This document shows positions 1-9,883 of a stretch of 64,000 nt of DNA, piece after piece; the stretch's first letter is position 1, and every line of letters starts with the position of its first letter. Made by a program: the position numbers and the translations under genes. The stretch spans positions 1 to 64,000 of the forward strand of contig NZ_JACGXN010000003.1 of NCBI RefSeq assembly GCF_014138285.1, written 5' to 3'. The notes under the pieces are model-generated. The model was not told the DNA's origin. It saw nothing but the letters and a program-made list of their open reading frames with translations, and did not search any database. The stretch comes from Phyllobacterium myrsinacearum. GTDB lineage: Bacteria; Pseudomonadota; Alphaproteobacteria; Rhizobiales; Rhizobiaceae.

Positions 1-258
1 CACTTCCTTATGTCAATGCTAAAAGTCGAGTAGCGATATGATGTTTTAAGTAGCCGCCGTTGATTTCACTTAAAAATGGCGAAATGCGGTTCATCTATCA
101 TTGTGCCAGACATTTGGCGAGAACAGAAAGACAAGTCAACCAAAACGCACTAGAAAAGCGATGCAACCAGAATACATAACCTCAAGCAACTTAATGATTT
201 TACATCATAATTCCGGTTGATAACTATACACTTAATGCCAGGCAAGACGGACCCCTGA
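1..258. other. AT-rich non-coding stretch before the first glycosyltransferase
   Basis: No convincing coding frame or RNA gene is visible here. The stretch is clearly richer in A and T than the genes that follow, as expected of a promoter region at the edge of a surface-polysaccharide locus. I could not fix a promoter with confidence. Only a weak purine stretch (GACGGA) precedes the ATG at 259. Confidence 0.4.
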
Positions 259-1176
259 ATGCAAACCGAACAGCAATCTGAAGTCAGCGCGATTATCGTG
301 ACCTACAATCCGGATGTAACCGGCCTCGGGAAGCTTTTAACTGCGATAGGTCCTCAAGTTTCCCACGTCATAATAGTCGACAACGGCTCAAAAACGAATG
401 TGGGTCAGTGGCTCGCAGAGCAAAATGTAAAAACTGAATTTGTCGCGCTGGGCTCCAACTATGGCATTGCAAAAGCGCAGAATGTGGGAATTGACCGGGC
501 AGGCGAAAACGGTTCGGATTTCATCCTGCTGCTTGACCAGGACAGTGTACCGGCGCCTAATATGGCGACTACATTGCTCGCTGCCGCAAGGGCCCAGATC
601 GCTAGGGGGATCAAACTTGCATGTGTCGGGCCCCGCTATGAAGATTCGCGCCAGAACAACCCTCCCCCATTTATAAAAATTGAAGGGTTTCGCCTCCAGC
701 GTCAAACCTGTGCTTCAGCCGACTCGGTTGTCGACGTCGACTATCTGATCGCCTCGGGTTCTCTTATTCCCATGACAACAATCGAAGACGTTGGCGGAAT
801 GAAGGAGGAACTGTTTATCGATTATGTGGATATCGAGTGGGGTTTACGGGCGCAACACAAGGGCTATCGCTCTTTTGGCGTTTGTGCTGCTGAAATGCAG
901 CACGATCTCGGCGACAAACCAGTAAAGTTTCGTGGACGGTACATTCCCGTCCATAGCCCACTACGGCACTATTACCATTTCAGAAATGCGGTATGGCTTT
1001 ATCGGCAATCCTGGCCCCGTGCCAACTGGAAGGTCGTCGATGCGATACGCCTCGTGCGGAAATTCGTGTTCTACAGCTTTTTTACCACACCTAGACTTGA
1101 GCACGCCCGGATGATGACAACGGGTATATTTCACGGCTTGCTGGGACGGATGGGAAAGAAATCCGACAATGATTGA
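259..1176 (+). CDS. Family 2 glycosyltransferase, rhamnosyltransferase-like
   Basis: A 305-residue GT-A glycosyltransferase that probably adds a sugar from a nucleotide-sugar donor to a growing surface polysaccharide (O-antigen or capsule) on the cytoplasmic side of the inner membrane. Visible are the family-2 start SAIIVTYNPD (residues 10-19), a DNGS nucleotide-binding turn at 41-44, the NYGIAKAQN helix near 67-75 and the metal-binding DXD-type motif DQD at 93-95. The acceptor-side segment FIDYVDIEWGLRAQHKGY follows. This order resembles the RfbF/WbbL rhamnosyltransferase group; the sugar itself cannot be read from the sequence. It overlaps the next glycosyltransferase by 8 bases, so the two are translationally coupled. 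Confidence 0.85.
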   Translation: MQTEQQSEVSAIIVTYNPDVTGLGKLLTAIGPQVSHVIIVDNGSKTNVGQWLAEQNVKTEFVALGSNYGIAKAQNVGIDRAGENGSDFILLLDQDSVPAPNMATTLLAAARAQIARGIKLACVGPRYEDSRQNNPPPFIKIEGFRLQRQTCASADSVVDVDYLIASGSLIPMTTIEDVGGMKEELFIDYVDIEWGLRAQHKGYRSFGVCAAEMQHDLGDKPVKFRGRYIPVHSPLRHYYHFRNAVWLYRQSWPRANWKVVDAIRLVRKFVFYSFFTTPRLEHARMMTTGIFHGLLGRMGKKSDND

Positions 1177-1993
1177 ACAGAAAGCGCCTGACGCTCATCC
1201 GGATTACGAGCTTACAATCGGCATTGTAATTTTTAAGCCTGATCGAACCATGCTCGCCAAGACGCTCCAAAGTCTTCAAAGGGCCGTTAACGAGGTAACT
1301 CCCCTTCGCGCCAAGCTCTATATTATCGACAATTCACCGGAGCCCTCAGACGACGGGTTGAAAGAGCTATTGCCGGACCTGCCGCTTCAGGTCATTGCGG
1401 GGCATGGCAATGTCGGTTTTGGAGCAGCCAACAATATGGTCTTGGGTATGGCGGGGAAATTCCACCTTGTCCTCAATCCTGACGTGGAAATGGAGCCGGA
1501 TGCCCTGAAACAGGCATTGGCATTCATGACCGACACTCCGTCCACCGGGCTGATCACACCAAGAGCGTTCAATCCGGACGGGAGTACCCAGTATCTTTGC
1601 AAGCGATATCCCGCAATCTTCGACCTGCTTCTCCGTGGCTTTGCGCCAAGGAGCATCAAGGCTCTGTTTCGCCAGCGCCTTGACCGGTACGAAATGCACG
1701 ATCAGATTGCTGATACCCCTTTCTGGGATCCCCCTATTGTCAGCGGATGTTTCATGTTCTTCCGCGGTGACGTTTACAGACAATTGGGTGGTTTTGATCC
1801 GCGCTACCTGCTCTATTTCGAAGATTTTGATATATCCCTGCGAGCCGGCAAAATAGCCCGCATTGCCTATGTACCGGCAGTCAAGATCGTACATGAAGGT
1901 GGTAATGCTGCCAGCAAGGGCCTCTGGCACATCCGCCAGTTTGCCCGCTCGGCATTCATATTCTACACAACCCACCCGCTGAAGCTCTTCTAA
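1169..1993 (+). CDS. Family 2 glycosyltransferase
   Basis: A 274-residue GT2 enzyme of the WbbL-like kind, presumed to act on the same polysaccharide as its upstream partner. It shows a DNS turn at residues 54-56, GHGNVGFGAANN around 78-89, NPDVE at 103-107 in the place of the DXD motif, and the acceptor segment YFEDFDISLRAGK. The chain ends shortly after a basic, aromatic tail (FIFYTTHPLKLF), a usual ending for cytoplasmic-face glycosyltransferases. Its ATG lies inside the end of the preceding gene (ATGATTGA overlap), which makes the start secure. A stem-loop just after its stop separates it from the convergent transporter gene. Confidence 0.85.
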   Translation: MIEQKAPDAHPDYELTIGIVIFKPDRTMLAKTLQSLQRAVNEVTPLRAKLYIIDNSPEPSDDGLKELLPDLPLQVIAGHGNVGFGAANNMVLGMAGKFHLVLNPDVEMEPDALKQALAFMTDTPSTGLITPRAFNPDGSTQYLCKRYPAIFDLLLRGFAPRSIKALFRQRLDRYEMHDQIADTPFWDPPIVSGCFMFFRGDVYRQLGGFDPRYLLYFEDFDISLRAGKIARIAYVPAVKIVHEGGNAASKGLWHIRQFARSAFIFYTTHPLKLF

Positions 1994-2016
1994 TCTGCCG
2001 GTCAAACCCGGCAGAT
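1993..2016. terminator. Stem-loop between convergent genes
   Basis: A perfect 9-bp stem (ATCTGCCGG / CCGGCAGAT) with a 6-base loop starts at the stop codon of the second glycosyltransferase and ends before the stop of the convergent transporter gene. No T-run follows on either strand, so it is a terminator-like hairpin rather than a textbook intrinsic terminator. Confidence 0.45.
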
Positions 2017-2022
2017 CGGTTG

Positions 2023-3351
2023 CTATTTGTCACGCCCGTCAATCTGGCGGTTTATGGCCAGCGCAATGAGCGTGCATGCTGCTCCGGACAGAAGATAGCC
2101 TCCGCTTGCAATAAGCCCAAAGCGACTCGAGAGGATCAAAGCGACGAGTGGGGCAAACCCGGCGCCAAACAGCCACGCAAGATCGGTTGTCAGTGCAGAC
2201 CCGGTATAACGGTATCTTCTGGAAAAATTCGACGCGACGGAGCCGGATGACTGGCCGAACGACAAGCCGAGAAGCAGGAAACCGAAAACCATGAAGAGTA
2301 TTTCGCCGACATCGCCACCATCGAGCAACTGAGGTGCAAATCCGCTGAACACCGCAATTGCTATGGCCGTGGCTATAAGCAAACGGCTTCGCCCGACGCG
2401 ATCAGCTATATTTCCGGAAGCGAAAATCGCCACGACACCCACTGCCGCGCCAATTGTCTCGATCATGAGGAAGCGGGCAGGTCCTTGGTCTGTGAAGAGA
2501 AAGACCCACGACAAGGGAAACACCGTAACCATATGGAAGAGGGCAAAGCTGGCCAAAGGGGCAAAGGCACCGATAACGACATGGCGTCCTTCTGCCCGTA
2601 ATGTGTCGCTGACAGTCGTCGGCTGCAATTCCCTGCGTTGAAAGAGTTCGGAATATTGCTCGGTTACAACCATACGCAGACGGGCAAAAAGCGCCACCAC
2701 GTTGATTGCAAAGGCAACGAAAAATGGATAGCGCCAGCCCCACTCCAGGAAATCCTGTGCGGAAAGGTGAGAAACAAAAAATGCAAACAGGCTGGCAGCA
2801 ACCATCAATCCGAGCGGAGCGCCAAGTTGCGGAATCATGGCGTACCAGCCACGGCGGCGTTCCGGTGCATTCAGCGCGAGAAGTGCCGCTAGCCCGTCCC
2901 ATTCGCCGCCCAGAGCCAATCCCTGACCAAGACGGAAGAGCGCGAGCAGCAGTGCAGATACCCATCCCACCTGCTCATACCCTGGCAAAAAGGCGATCGC
3001 TACGGTCGAACTTCCCAGCAGAAACAGGGTGATAGTGAGCTTTACACCACGACCGTAGGTGCGGTCGATAGCCATGAAAATCACGGTACCCAGCGGACGC
3101 GCGATGAATGCCAGCGCGAAAATCGCAAAGGAATAGAGCGTGCCGGTCAGCGGATCCACATAGGGAAAGACGAGCTTCGGGAAGACCAGTACGGACGCGA
3201 TGGCATAAACGAAAAAGTCGAAGAACTCTGACGTACGCCCGATGATAACACCAATGGCGATTTCGCCCACGTTGACGTCTTCATGACCATGCAGGCCTTT
3301 CACGTCACGTCCGTGCGGCGTCGATGAGGGCACCCCTATTTCTGCGCTCAT
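2023..3351 (-). CDS. MFS transporter, metabolite:H+ symporter (MHS/ProP-like) type
   Basis: A 442-residue major facilitator with about twelve hydrophobic segments, likely a proton-coupled uptake carrier for a small organic acid or osmolyte in the inner membrane. The N-terminal half carries the MHS-type features SEFFDFFVYAIASVLVFPKLVFP in the first helix region, FIARPLGTVIF, and a loop rich in R and G (DRTYGRGVK) corresponding to the MFS signature between helices 2 and 3. RLGQGLALGGEW is also characteristic of the MHS subfamily. The substrate is unknown. The gene diverges from cyoA across a 173-base region. Nothing in the sequence ties it functionally to the oxidase apart from the shared control region. 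Confidence 0.85.
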   Translation of the reverse strand: MSAEIGVPSSTPHGRDVKGLHGHEDVNVGEIAIGVIIGRTSEFFDFFVYAIASVLVFPKLVFPYVDPLTGTLYSFAIFALAFIARPLGTVIFMAIDRTYGRGVKLTITLFLLGSSTVAIAFLPGYEQVGWVSALLLALFRLGQGLALGGEWDGLAALLALNAPERRRGWYAMIPQLGAPLGLMVAASLFAFFVSHLSAQDFLEWGWRYPFFVAFAINVVALFARLRMVVTEQYSELFQRRELQPTTVSDTLRAEGRHVVIGAFAPLASFALFHMVTVFPLSWVFLFTDQGPARFLMIETIGAAVGVVAIFASGNIADRVGRSRLLIATAIAIAVFSGFAPQLLDGGDVGEILFMVFGFLLLGLSFGQSSGSVASNFSRRYRYTGSALTTDLAWLFGAGFAPLVALILSSRFGLIASGGYLLSGAACTLIALAINRQIDGRDK

Positions 3352-3454
3352 ATTCCGTTGCGCTCCTCAATCCTGAATTCGCAGCTGCTTTCGTCAAGCC
3401 GCATTCACGGCTTATGCTAGCATCTCCTTTATCATTGTGACACATTAGGGAAGG

Positions 3455-3473
3455 ATTGGGCAAATTGTCCAAT
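3455..3473. promoter_or_regulatory. 19-bp near-perfect palindrome in the MFS/cyoA divergent region
   Basis: Between the divergent MFS and cyoA genes (3352-3524) lies ATTGGGCAAATTGTCCAAT, which pairs at 8 of 9 positions around a central A. It sits about 50 bases before the cyoA start, a suitable place for an operator. A further GTGACA (3437-3442) and TGTCAC (3473-3478) flank it but are not concentric with it. The binding protein is unknown; the RegA-like regulator downstream is one candidate. Confidence 0.45.
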
Positions 3474-3524
3474 GTCACTTTGAATGGGGTGCCGCTACGG
3501 ATGGCGTAAATTAGCGCCGTTATC

Positions 3525-4688
3525 ATGACAGGAACGACCTTGAAACGTTTTCTTGCCGTCGCCATACTTCCGTTTCTTACCATGCTGACCGCATGTAATG
3601 CTGTCGTCATGAGCCCGTCTGGCGACGTGGCTGCACAGCAGCGGGACCTTATCGTCATCTCGACCATTCTGATGTTGATCATTATTGTGCCCGTCATGAT
3701 GCTGACGGTATTTTTTGCATGGCGTTACCGTCAGTCCAATACCGAAGCCCGCTACGAGCCCGACTGGGATCACTCGACGCAACTTGAGCTGATCATCTGG
3801 GCCGCCCCCTTGCTCATTATCATCTGTCTTGGTGCGCTGACATGGATGGGCACACACTTGCTCGATCCCTATCGCCCGCTGGATCGCATCGCGCCCGGCA
3901 AACTCGTCGACAAACAGATCAAGCCTCTGCAGGTCGAAGTCGTCGCGCTCGACTGGAAATGGCTGTTCATCTACCCGGAATATGGTGTCGCCACCGTCAA
4001 TGAACTGGCTGCTCCGGTCGACAGGCCAATTGATTTTCGCCTGACATCATCGGCGGTCATGAACTCGTTCTACATTCCGGCTCTTGCAGGGCAGATCTAC
4101 ACCATGCCGGGCATGCAGACGAAACTCAGCGCCGTGATCAATCATCCCGGCACCTTTGAAGGGTTTTCGGCAAACTACAGCGGTGCGGGTTTCTCGGGTA
4201 TGAAATTTGCCTTCCTTGGTCTGTCTGACGCCGACTTTGACAAGTGGATGACCGATGTGAAGTCGCAGGGCGATAAGCTGGATCGCAATGCCTATCTTGA
4301 ACTTGAGCGACCCAGTGAAAACGAGCCTGCGCGCCGTTATGGCAGCGTCGAAACGCAGCTCTTCACCGCCGTGCTCAATCGCTGCGTCGAGCTTGGCAAA
4401 ATGTGCATGGACGAGATGAGCTCGATCGATGCCAAAGGCGGGCTCGGACTTGCCGGCATCAACAATGTCCACCCGCTTGAGTATGACAAATATACACGGC
4501 GCGGTGCCATTTTTGCTCCGCCGGCAACCTACGTCGCTCGGATATGCACGACGGAAGAAGAAGAAAGAATGCGTGCAAGCGGACAGCCGCTGCTGTCGCC
4601 GCGCGATACGTCACCAATACTCGGAGCCGGACTGCCGCGCCCATCTGCCCCACTGTTCGGCGTACAACGCCGTCCATCGAATTCCTGA
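3525..4688 (+). CDS. cyoA: Cytochrome bo3-type ubiquinol oxidase subunit II (CyoA)
   Basis: Subunit II of the proton-pumping quinol oxidase of the inner membrane. The N-terminus is a lipoprotein signal: basic LKR, a hydrophobic stretch and a lipobox LTAC with Cys at residue 24. Two membrane helices follow (about 41-66 and 84-108). The periplasmic cupredoxin-like domain contains [20 protein letters not shown] and [35 protein letters not shown] but lacks CuA ligands, as expected for a quinol and not a cytochrome c oxidase. The ATG at 3525 has no ribosome site; a TTG at 3540 is preceded by AGGAACGA and gives a shorter, more typical lipoprotein signal, so the true start may be there. First gene of cyoABCD; cyoB begins 16 bases later. 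Confidence 0.95.
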   Translation: MTGTTLKRFLAVAILPFLTMLTACNAVVMSPSGDVAAQQRDLIVISTILMLIIIVPVMMLTVFFAWRYRQSNTEARYEPDWDHSTQLELIIWAAPLLIIICLGALTWMGTHLLDPYRPLDRIAPGKLVDKQIKPLQVEVVALDWKWLFIYPEYGVATVNELAAPVDRPIDFRLTSSAVMNSFYIPALAGQIYTMPGMQTKLSAVINHPGTFEGFSANYSGAGFSGMKFAFLGLSDADFDKWMTDVKSQGDKLDRNAYLELERPSENEPARRYGSVETQLFTAVLNRCVELGKMCMDEMSSIDAKGGLGLAGINNVHPLEYDKYTRRGAIFAPPATYVARICTTEEEERMRASGQPLLSPRDTSPILGAGLPRPSAPLFGVQRRPSNS

Positions 4689-4704
4689 ACGGATTGAGTC
4701 CGAT

Positions 4705-6711
4705 ATGTTTGATAATCCCGATCTTCTCAAAGCGGTCTTCGGCCGACTGACCCTGGAATCCTTCCCCTATCACGAACCGATCCTGGTCGGCACATTTGCC
4801 ATGGTTGCCCTTGGCGGTTTGGCGCTGGTGGGAATTCTGACTTATTACCGCCTCTGGGGTTATCTCTGGCGTGAATGGTTCACCAGCATCGATCACAAGC
4901 GCATCGGCATCATGTATATGATCCTCGGTATCGTGATGCTGCTGCGCGGCTTTTCTGACGCTATCATGATGCGTCTGCAGCAGGCGATCGCTTTTGGAGG
5001 ATCGGAGGGTTATCTGCCAGCCCACCATTATGACCAGGTGTTCACCGCCCATGGCGTGATCATGATCTTCTTCGTCGCCATGCCCCTGGTCACCGGTCTG
5101 ATGAACTTTGTCGTTCCGCTGCAGATCGGCGCGCGCGATGTGTCCTTCCCGTTCCTGAACAACTTCAGTTTCTGGATGACAACAGCCGGCGCAATCCTTG
5201 TCATGATGTCCCTGTTTGTCGGAGAATTTGCCAAGACCGGCTGGCTGGCTTATCCGCCACTTTCCAATATCGGATACAGTCCTGATGTCGGGGTGGACTA
5301 TTACATTTGGGCGTTGCAGATCGCGGGTATCGGTACGTTATTGTCCGGCGTCAATCTGGTGGCAACCATCGTCAAGATGCGTGCACCTGGCATGACCATG
5401 ATGAAGCTGCCGGTCTTTACCTGGACAGCCCTTTGCACCAACGTGCTGATCGTGGCCGCGTTCCCTGTATTGACCGCCGTTCTCGCCCTTCTCAGCCTTG
5501 ACCGCTACGTCGGCACCAACTTCTTCACCAATGATTTTGGTGGCAATCCGATGATGTATGTGAACCTCATCTGGATCTGGGGCCATCCGGAGGTCTACAT
5601 CCTCATTCTGCCAGCTTTCGGCATCTTTTCCGAAGTCACCTCCACATTCTCCGGCAAACGCCTGTTCGGCTACACCTCCATGGTCTATGCCACGGTCGTT
5701 ATCACCATTCTTGCCTATCTCGTCTGGCTGCACCACTTCTTCACCATGGGTTCCGGCGCAAGCGTGAACTCGTTCTTCGGCATCACGACGATGATCATAT
5801 CGATCCCGACCGGGGCCAAGATATTCAACTGGCTCTTCACCATGTATCGCGGACGCATCCGGTTTGAATTGCCGATGATGTGGACGATTGCCTTCATGCT
5901 CACCTTCGTTATCGGCGGCATGACGGGTGTGTTGCTTGCCGTTCCCCCGGCGGACTTCGTCCTGCACAACAGCCTGTTCCTCGTGGCACATTTCCACAAC
6001 GTCATCATCGGCGGCGTGTTGTTCGGCCTCTTTGCCGGTATCAGTTACTGGTTCCCCAAGGCGTTCGGTTTCAAGCTGGATCCATTCTGGGGCAAGATGT
6101 CGTTCTGGTTCTGGGTCATTGGTTTCTACTTCGCCTTCATGCCGCTCTATGTGCTCGGCCTGATGGGCGTGACCCGGCGCTTGCGTGTGTTCAATGATCC
6201 GTCGCTGCAAATCTGGTTTGTAATTGCGGCTTTCGGAGCGGTCTTGATCGCCATCGGTATTCTATCCTTCCTCATCCAGATCTATGTCAGCATACGCAAT
6301 CGCGACAAACTCGCCGATCTGACGGGCGATCCCTGGGATGGCCGTACACTGGAATGGTCGACATCATCCCCGCCGCCGGCCTATAACTTCGCGTTCACGC
6401 CTGTCGTACATGACCTCGATGCATGGCACGACATGAAGAGACGCGGTTACATACGTCCAGTCGACGGTTTCAAACCTATTCACATGCCCAGCAATACCGG
6501 CACAGGTATCATCCTTGCGGTCTTAAGCATCATCTTCGGCTTTGCCATGATCTGGTACATCTGGTGGCTGGCTGCTTTCAGTTTCGTCGCTCTGCTTGCC
6601 GTAACAATCGGGCACACTTTCAACTACAAGCGCGATTTTCACATACCGGCTGAAGAAGTTGTCCGTACGGAAGGTGAGCGGACAGCGCTCCTCGCAGGAG
6701 CAGCACAATGA
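4705..6711 (+). CDS. cyoB: Cytochrome bo3-type ubiquinol oxidase subunit I (CyoB)
   Basis: Catalytic haem-copper subunit that reduces O2 to water and pumps protons. The open frame runs further upstream into cyoA, but ATG at 4705 gives 668 residues starting MFDNPDLL, close to the usual 663. Ligand histidines are all present: H116 and H431 for haem b, H294 with Y298 (WGHPEVY), H343 and H344 (WLHHFF) for CuB, and H429 for the high-spin haem (VAHFHN). Each lies exactly ten residues after its E. coli counterpart. R81, D85, H108 and Q111 match the E. coli ubiquinol-binding residues R71, D75, H98 and Q101, so this is a ubiquinol oxidase. About fifteen membrane helices. It overlaps cyoC by 4 bases. 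Confidence 0.97.
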   Translation: MFDNPDLLKAVFGRLTLESFPYHEPILVGTFAMVALGGLALVGILTYYRLWGYLWREWFTSIDHKRIGIMYMILGIVMLLRGFSDAIMMRLQQAIAFGGSEGYLPAHHYDQVFTAHGVIMIFFVAMPLVTGLMNFVVPLQIGARDVSFPFLNNFSFWMTTAGAILVMMSLFVGEFAKTGWLAYPPLSNIGYSPDVGVDYYIWALQIAGIGTLLSGVNLVATIVKMRAPGMTMMKLPVFTWTALCTNVLIVAAFPVLTAVLALLSLDRYVGTNFFTNDFGGNPMMYVNLIWIWGHPEVYILILPAFGIFSEVTSTFSGKRLFGYTSMVYATVVITILAYLVWLHHFFTMGSGASVNSFFGITTMIISIPTGAKIFNWLFTMYRGRIRFELPMMWTIAFMLTFVIGGMTGVLLAVPPADFVLHNSLFLVAHFHNVIIGGVLFGLFAGISYWFPKAFGFKLDPFWGKMSFWFWVIGFYFAFMPLYVLGLMGVTRRLRVFNDPSLQIWFVIAAFGAVLIAIGILSFLIQIYVSIRNRDKLADLTGDPWDGRTLEWSTSSPPPAYNFAFTPVVHDLDAWHDMKRRGYIRPVDGFKPIHMPSNTGTGIILAVLSIIFGFAMIWYIWWLAAFSFVALLAVTIGHTFNYKRDFHIPAEEVVRTEGERTALLAGAAQ

Positions 6712-7343
6712 GTTCACCAGCATCTGCAGTGCACGAGAACGGCACGGTTCCAACGTTCTACGTGGTTGACGAACATGATCATGCCGAAGGCGGCAGCACC
6801 ATGTTCGGCTTCTGGATTTACCTGATGAGCGACTGCCTCATCTTCGCCGTGCTGTTTGCAACCTATGGTGTTCTTGGCGGCAATTATGCAGCCGGTCCAT
6901 CGCCCAAGGATCTTTTCGATCTGCCGCTCGTGGCGGTCAATACGTCGATGCTGCTCTTCTCGTCCATCACCTATGGTTTTGCCATGTTGACCATGGACAA
7001 GGGGCGGATCGGCGCAACGCAGGCTTGGCTTGGTTTGACCGGCCTCTTCGGTCTGGCATTTCTGGGTATCGAGCTCTATGAGTTCGCGCACATGATCCAC
7101 GAGGGTGCGACGCCGCAGCGAAGTGCCTTCCTGTCATCGTTCTTTACACTCGTCGGAACGCATGGACTGCATGTTACCGTCGGTCTCACCTGGTTGGTCA
7201 CCCTGATGGTTCAAGTCAAGCGCTATGGCCTTATCCAGGCAAACAAGCGCCGCTTGATGTGTCTGAGCATGTTCTGGCACTTCCTTGACGTCATCTGGAT
7301 CGGCGTCTTCACTTTTGTTTATCTGATGGGAATGTTGCGATGA
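6708..7343 (+). CDS. cyoC: Cytochrome bo3-type ubiquinol oxidase subunit III (CyoC)
   Basis: A 211-residue, five-helix subunit III of the quinol oxidase, which stabilises subunit I and supports proton uptake. The start of the core, [24 protein letters not shown], and the later [15 protein letters not shown] and [20 protein letters not shown] are the characteristic blocks of the family. The ATG overlaps the cyoB stop (ATGA) and has GGAG upstream. CyoC in turn overlaps cyoD by four bases, so subunits I, III and IV are translationally coupled. Confidence 0.96.
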   Translation: MSSPASAVHENGTVPTFYVVDEHDHAEGGSTMFGFWIYLMSDCLIFAVLFATYGVLGGNYAAGPSPKDLFDLPLVAVNTSMLLFSSITYGFAMLTMDKGRIGATQAWLGLTGLFGLAFLGIELYEFAHMIHEGATPQRSAFLSSFFTLVGTHGLHVTVGLTWLVTLMVQVKRYGLIQANKRRLMCLSMFWHFLDVIWIGVFTFVYLMGMLR

Positions 7344-7714
7344 CACCAGCACACACGGATGATCACGGCCACGCGGAAGATGATGGGCACGCTCATGGTT
7401 CGCTTCGTTCCTATCTGATCGGTTTTGGCCTTTCGGTCGTCCTCACCGCCATCCCGTTCTGGCTTGTCATGAGCGGTGTTCTTGACTCGAAACAGGTGAC
7501 GGCACTGGCGATCATGGCCTTGGCCGTGGTCCAGATCTTTGTGCATATGGTGTTTTTCCTGCACATGAATGTTCGTTCGGAAAATGGCTGGACGATGATG
7601 GCGCTGATTTTCACGCTTGTGCTCGTCGTCATCACACTGACCGGGTCACTGTGGGTCATGTACCACCTGAATACCAATATGATGCCCGGCCATGACATGA
7701 ACCAGATACCGTGA
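7340..7714 (+). CDS. cyoD: Cytochrome bo3-type ubiquinol oxidase subunit IV (CyoD)
   Basis: A 124-residue small subunit with three membrane helices that assists assembly of the CuB site. The N-terminus before the first helix is rich in His and Asp ([16 protein letters not shown]), a common feature of alphaproteobacterial CyoD. Helix 3 is preceded by [12 protein letters not shown], a conserved family block. Start overlaps the cyoC stop. No cyoE haem O synthase gene follows; SURF1 comes next instead, so haem O would have to be supplied by a gene outside this window. Confidence 0.94.
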   Translation: MTPAHTDDHGHAEDDGHAHGSLRSYLIGFGLSVVLTAIPFWLVMSGVLDSKQVTALAIMALAVVQIFVHMVFFLHMNVRSENGWTMMALIFTLVLVVITLTGSLWVMYHLNTNMMPGHDMNQIP

Positions 7715-7740
7715 CGGCAGATTAGCCCAAGGATGGCGCA

Positions 7741-8511
7741 ATGGATGATGCTGGCAAGACCGCAAGCATGCGGCCCACGGCTCTCTGGCGACTAGCTGTC
7801 TTCGCTCTTGCGGCTGTTTTGGGTATCGTTCTGCTGTGCGGCCTTGGCATCTGGCAGCTGGAGCGGCGCATCTGGAAACTGGACCTGATCAAGCGTGTTG
7901 AACAACGGGTCAGCGCACCGGCAAGTTCTGCACCTGGACCGGATGCATGGCCCTCCATAGGCGATCAGGATACCTATCGTCATGTCCGTGTCAGCGGACA
8001 TTTTCTGCGAAACCATGATACGCTTGTCAAAGCTGTGACTGAACGTGGCAGCGGATTCTGGGTAATGAGTCCATTTCGAACCAATGACGGCTTTGTCGTC
8101 CTGATCAATCGCGGATTTGTGCCCGATGGCACGGCGGAGAGCGCCTGGCGGGATAACAATGCTGAAGGCAAAACCATGGAGTTGACCGGCCTTTTGCGCG
8201 TGACCGAACCTCAAGGTGGCTTTCTCAGGCGCAATGATCCCGGCGCCGACCGCTGGTTTTCCCGAGATGTCGAAGTAATCGCAGCGGCAAAATCTCTGGG
8301 CGACGTCGCGCCTTATTTCATAGATGCCGACGCAAATCCCAAATCACAGCAACCGCCGATCGGAGGATTGACGGTCATCCGTTTTGCGAACAATCATCTG
8401 GTTTATGCCATAACATGGTTTGCACTCGCGCTCATGTTGGCCGCGGCTTCGATTTATGTTGGACGATATGAGTGGCAAGCCCGTAAAACCATCCGATTGA
8501 ATCGGGTCTGA
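7741..8511 (+). CDS. SURF1-family oxidase assembly protein
   Basis: A 256-residue SURF1/Shy1-type protein thought to help haem insertion into haem-copper oxidases at the inner membrane. It has the family layout: a membrane helix near the N-terminus (about residues 15-37, ending GIWQLERRIWKLDLI), a periplasmic beta-rich middle containing VSGHFL and VLINRGFVP, and a second helix near the C-terminus (HLVYAITWFALALMLAAAS). The NNHLVYAITWF block is the family hallmark. AAGGA lies upstream of the ATG at 7741. It lies 26 bases after cyoD and ends one base before the kinase gene, so it is most likely part of the cyo transcript and serves this oxidase. Confidence 0.9.
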   Translation: MDDAGKTASMRPTALWRLAVFALAAVLGIVLLCGLGIWQLERRIWKLDLIKRVEQRVSAPASSAPGPDAWPSIGDQDTYRHVRVSGHFLRNHDTLVKAVTERGSGFWVMSPFRTNDGFVVLINRGFVPDGTAESAWRDNNAEGKTMELTGLLRVTEPQGGFLRRNDPGADRWFSRDVEVIAAAKSLGDVAPYFIDADANPKSQQPPIGGLTVIRFANNHLVYAITWFALALMLAAASIYVGRYEWQARKTIRLNRV

Positions 8512-8512
8512 T

Positions 8513-9883
8513 ATGTTGAACCCAGAGGCGAACCGAGTGGATTCGAAACAGATCAGCCAAATTGAAGATGGCCTGATGGCGGGGCTCCGGCCAGCAGCGC
8601 CGCCAGCTGACTACACCGCCAACTGGAAGAACATGAACCTGTTGATCCAGCTGCGCTGGATCGCCGTCGTCGGACAGGTCGTCACAATTGCCGTTGTGCA
8701 TGAATGGCTCAATCTCGAGTTGCCGCTGCTTCCCATGTTTCTGGTTCTGGCTGGTTTGATAGGGTTGAACCTTGCCAGCATCGTTTGGCTGCGTAACGAC
8801 AAGATCACAACACAGGCTTCCCTCTTCATTGTTCTTGTACTCGACGTTGCAGCGCTGACGGCACAGCTTTATTTGAGTGGCGGAGCAACCAATCCGTTCA
8901 TTTTTCTGTATCTGCTGCAGGTGACACTCAGCGCTGTCCTGCTCGATGCGCGTTTGACCTCGGCAATTGTTGCCATTGCCGGTATCAGTTTTGCCGGCCT
9001 GACAACGTTCTATGAACCCATAATACTGCCCGGTCAGGGCCCCGACGAACTTTTTCGCCTTCACATCATCGGCATGCTTATCTGTTTCGTGCTGGATGCC
9101 GCATTGCTGGTTGTCTTTGTTGCCCGCATCAATCGCAATCTGCGCGAACGCGATGCCAATCTCGCCGCCATGAAACAACATGCAGCCGAAGAGGACCACA
9201 TTGTTCGCATGGGCTTGCTTGCATCCGGCGCGGCGCATGAGCTTGGCACGCCCCTTTCCTCTCTCTCCGTGATCCTCGGGGATTGGCGACGGGTTCCGGC
9301 CCTTGCCGCAGATCCCGATCTCGTGCAGGAAATTGACGAAATGCAGGCAGAGGTACAACGCTGCAAGGCAATCGTAACGGGCATTCTGCTTGCCGCAGGC
9401 GAAGCGCGCGGCGAAGCTCCCACCGTGACGACCGTCAATGCCTTCCTTGATGAACTTGTCGCCGAGTGGCGGGGGGCCCGATCCGCAACAACCCTTTCGT
9501 ACGGAAATGCGTTCGGGCTGAACCTCACAATTGTTTCTGATTCAGCGCTGAAGCAGGTCATCTTCAACGTTCTCGACAATGCGTTCGATGCATCCCCGGG
9601 CTGGGTCGGGTTTCTGGCGGAACGCGAGGGGGATATGCTCGTGTTGCGCGTCAACGATGCAGGCCCCGGTTTCCAGCCGGATATCCTTGCAAAATTTGGC
9701 AAACCCTATCAGTCAAGCAAAGGCCGCCTCGGCGGTGGTCTCGGGCTATTTCTTGTCGTCAATGCCGTTCGCAAACTGGGTGGCGCCGTACATGCGCGCA
9801 ACTTGCCGCAGGGCGGAGCGTCTGTGACATTGGAGCTGCCACTGGCTTCACTCGCTATCGGGGTGCACGATCATGGCAAGTGA
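8513..9883 (+). CDS. RegB/ActS/PrrB-like membrane redox-sensing histidine kinase
   Basis: A 456-residue sensor kinase with about six membrane helices (residues 45-205) followed by a DHp/ATPase core. It carries GGATNPF at 123-129, the motif known in RegB as the ubiquinone-binding site. The phosphoacceptor is H242 in AHELGTPLSS. C284 in the VQRCK block corresponds to the redox-active Cys of RegB. The ATPase domain has N-box NVLDNAFDAS, NDAGPGF and GGGLGLFL. The gene begins one base after SURF1 and overlaps the response regulator gene by 11 bases. Known RegB homologues autophosphorylate when the quinone pool is oxidised or reduced appropriately. Its place behind a quinol oxidase operon suggests that it senses the same pool. 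Whether it is the main RegB of the cell or a paralogue is not known. Confidence 0.88.
   Translation: MLNPEANRVDSKQISQIEDGLMAGLRPAAPPADYTANWKNMNLLIQLRWIAVVGQVVTIAVVHEWLNLELPLLPMFLVLAGLIGLNLASIVWLRNDKITTQASLFIVLVLDVAALTAQLYLSGGATNPFIFLYLLQVTLSAVLLDARLTSAIVAIAGISFAGLTTFYEPIILPGQGPDELFRLHIIGMLICFVLDAALLVVFVARINRNLRERDANLAAMKQHAAEEDHIVRMGLLASGAAHELGTPLSSLSVILGDWRRVPALAADPDLVQEIDEMQAEVQRCKAIVTGILLAAGEARGEAPTVTTVNAFLDELVAEWRGARSATTLSYGNAFGLNLTIVSDSALKQVIFNVLDNAFDASPGWVGFLAEREGDMLVLRVNDAGPGFQPDILAKFGKPYQSSKGRLGGGLGLFLVVNAVRKLGGAVHARNLPQGGASVTLELPLASLAIGVHDHGK

Noticed and set aside
4429-4704. N-terminal extension of the cyoB frame
   Set aside because: The first 92 codons overlap cyoA in another frame and look unlike a membrane protein; the ATG at 4705 restores the family length.
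5338-6210. 290-residue minus-strand frame inside cyoB
   Set aside because: Highly charged (His/Glu/Asp) composition typical of the antisense of a hydrophobic membrane protein; cyoB itself is certain.
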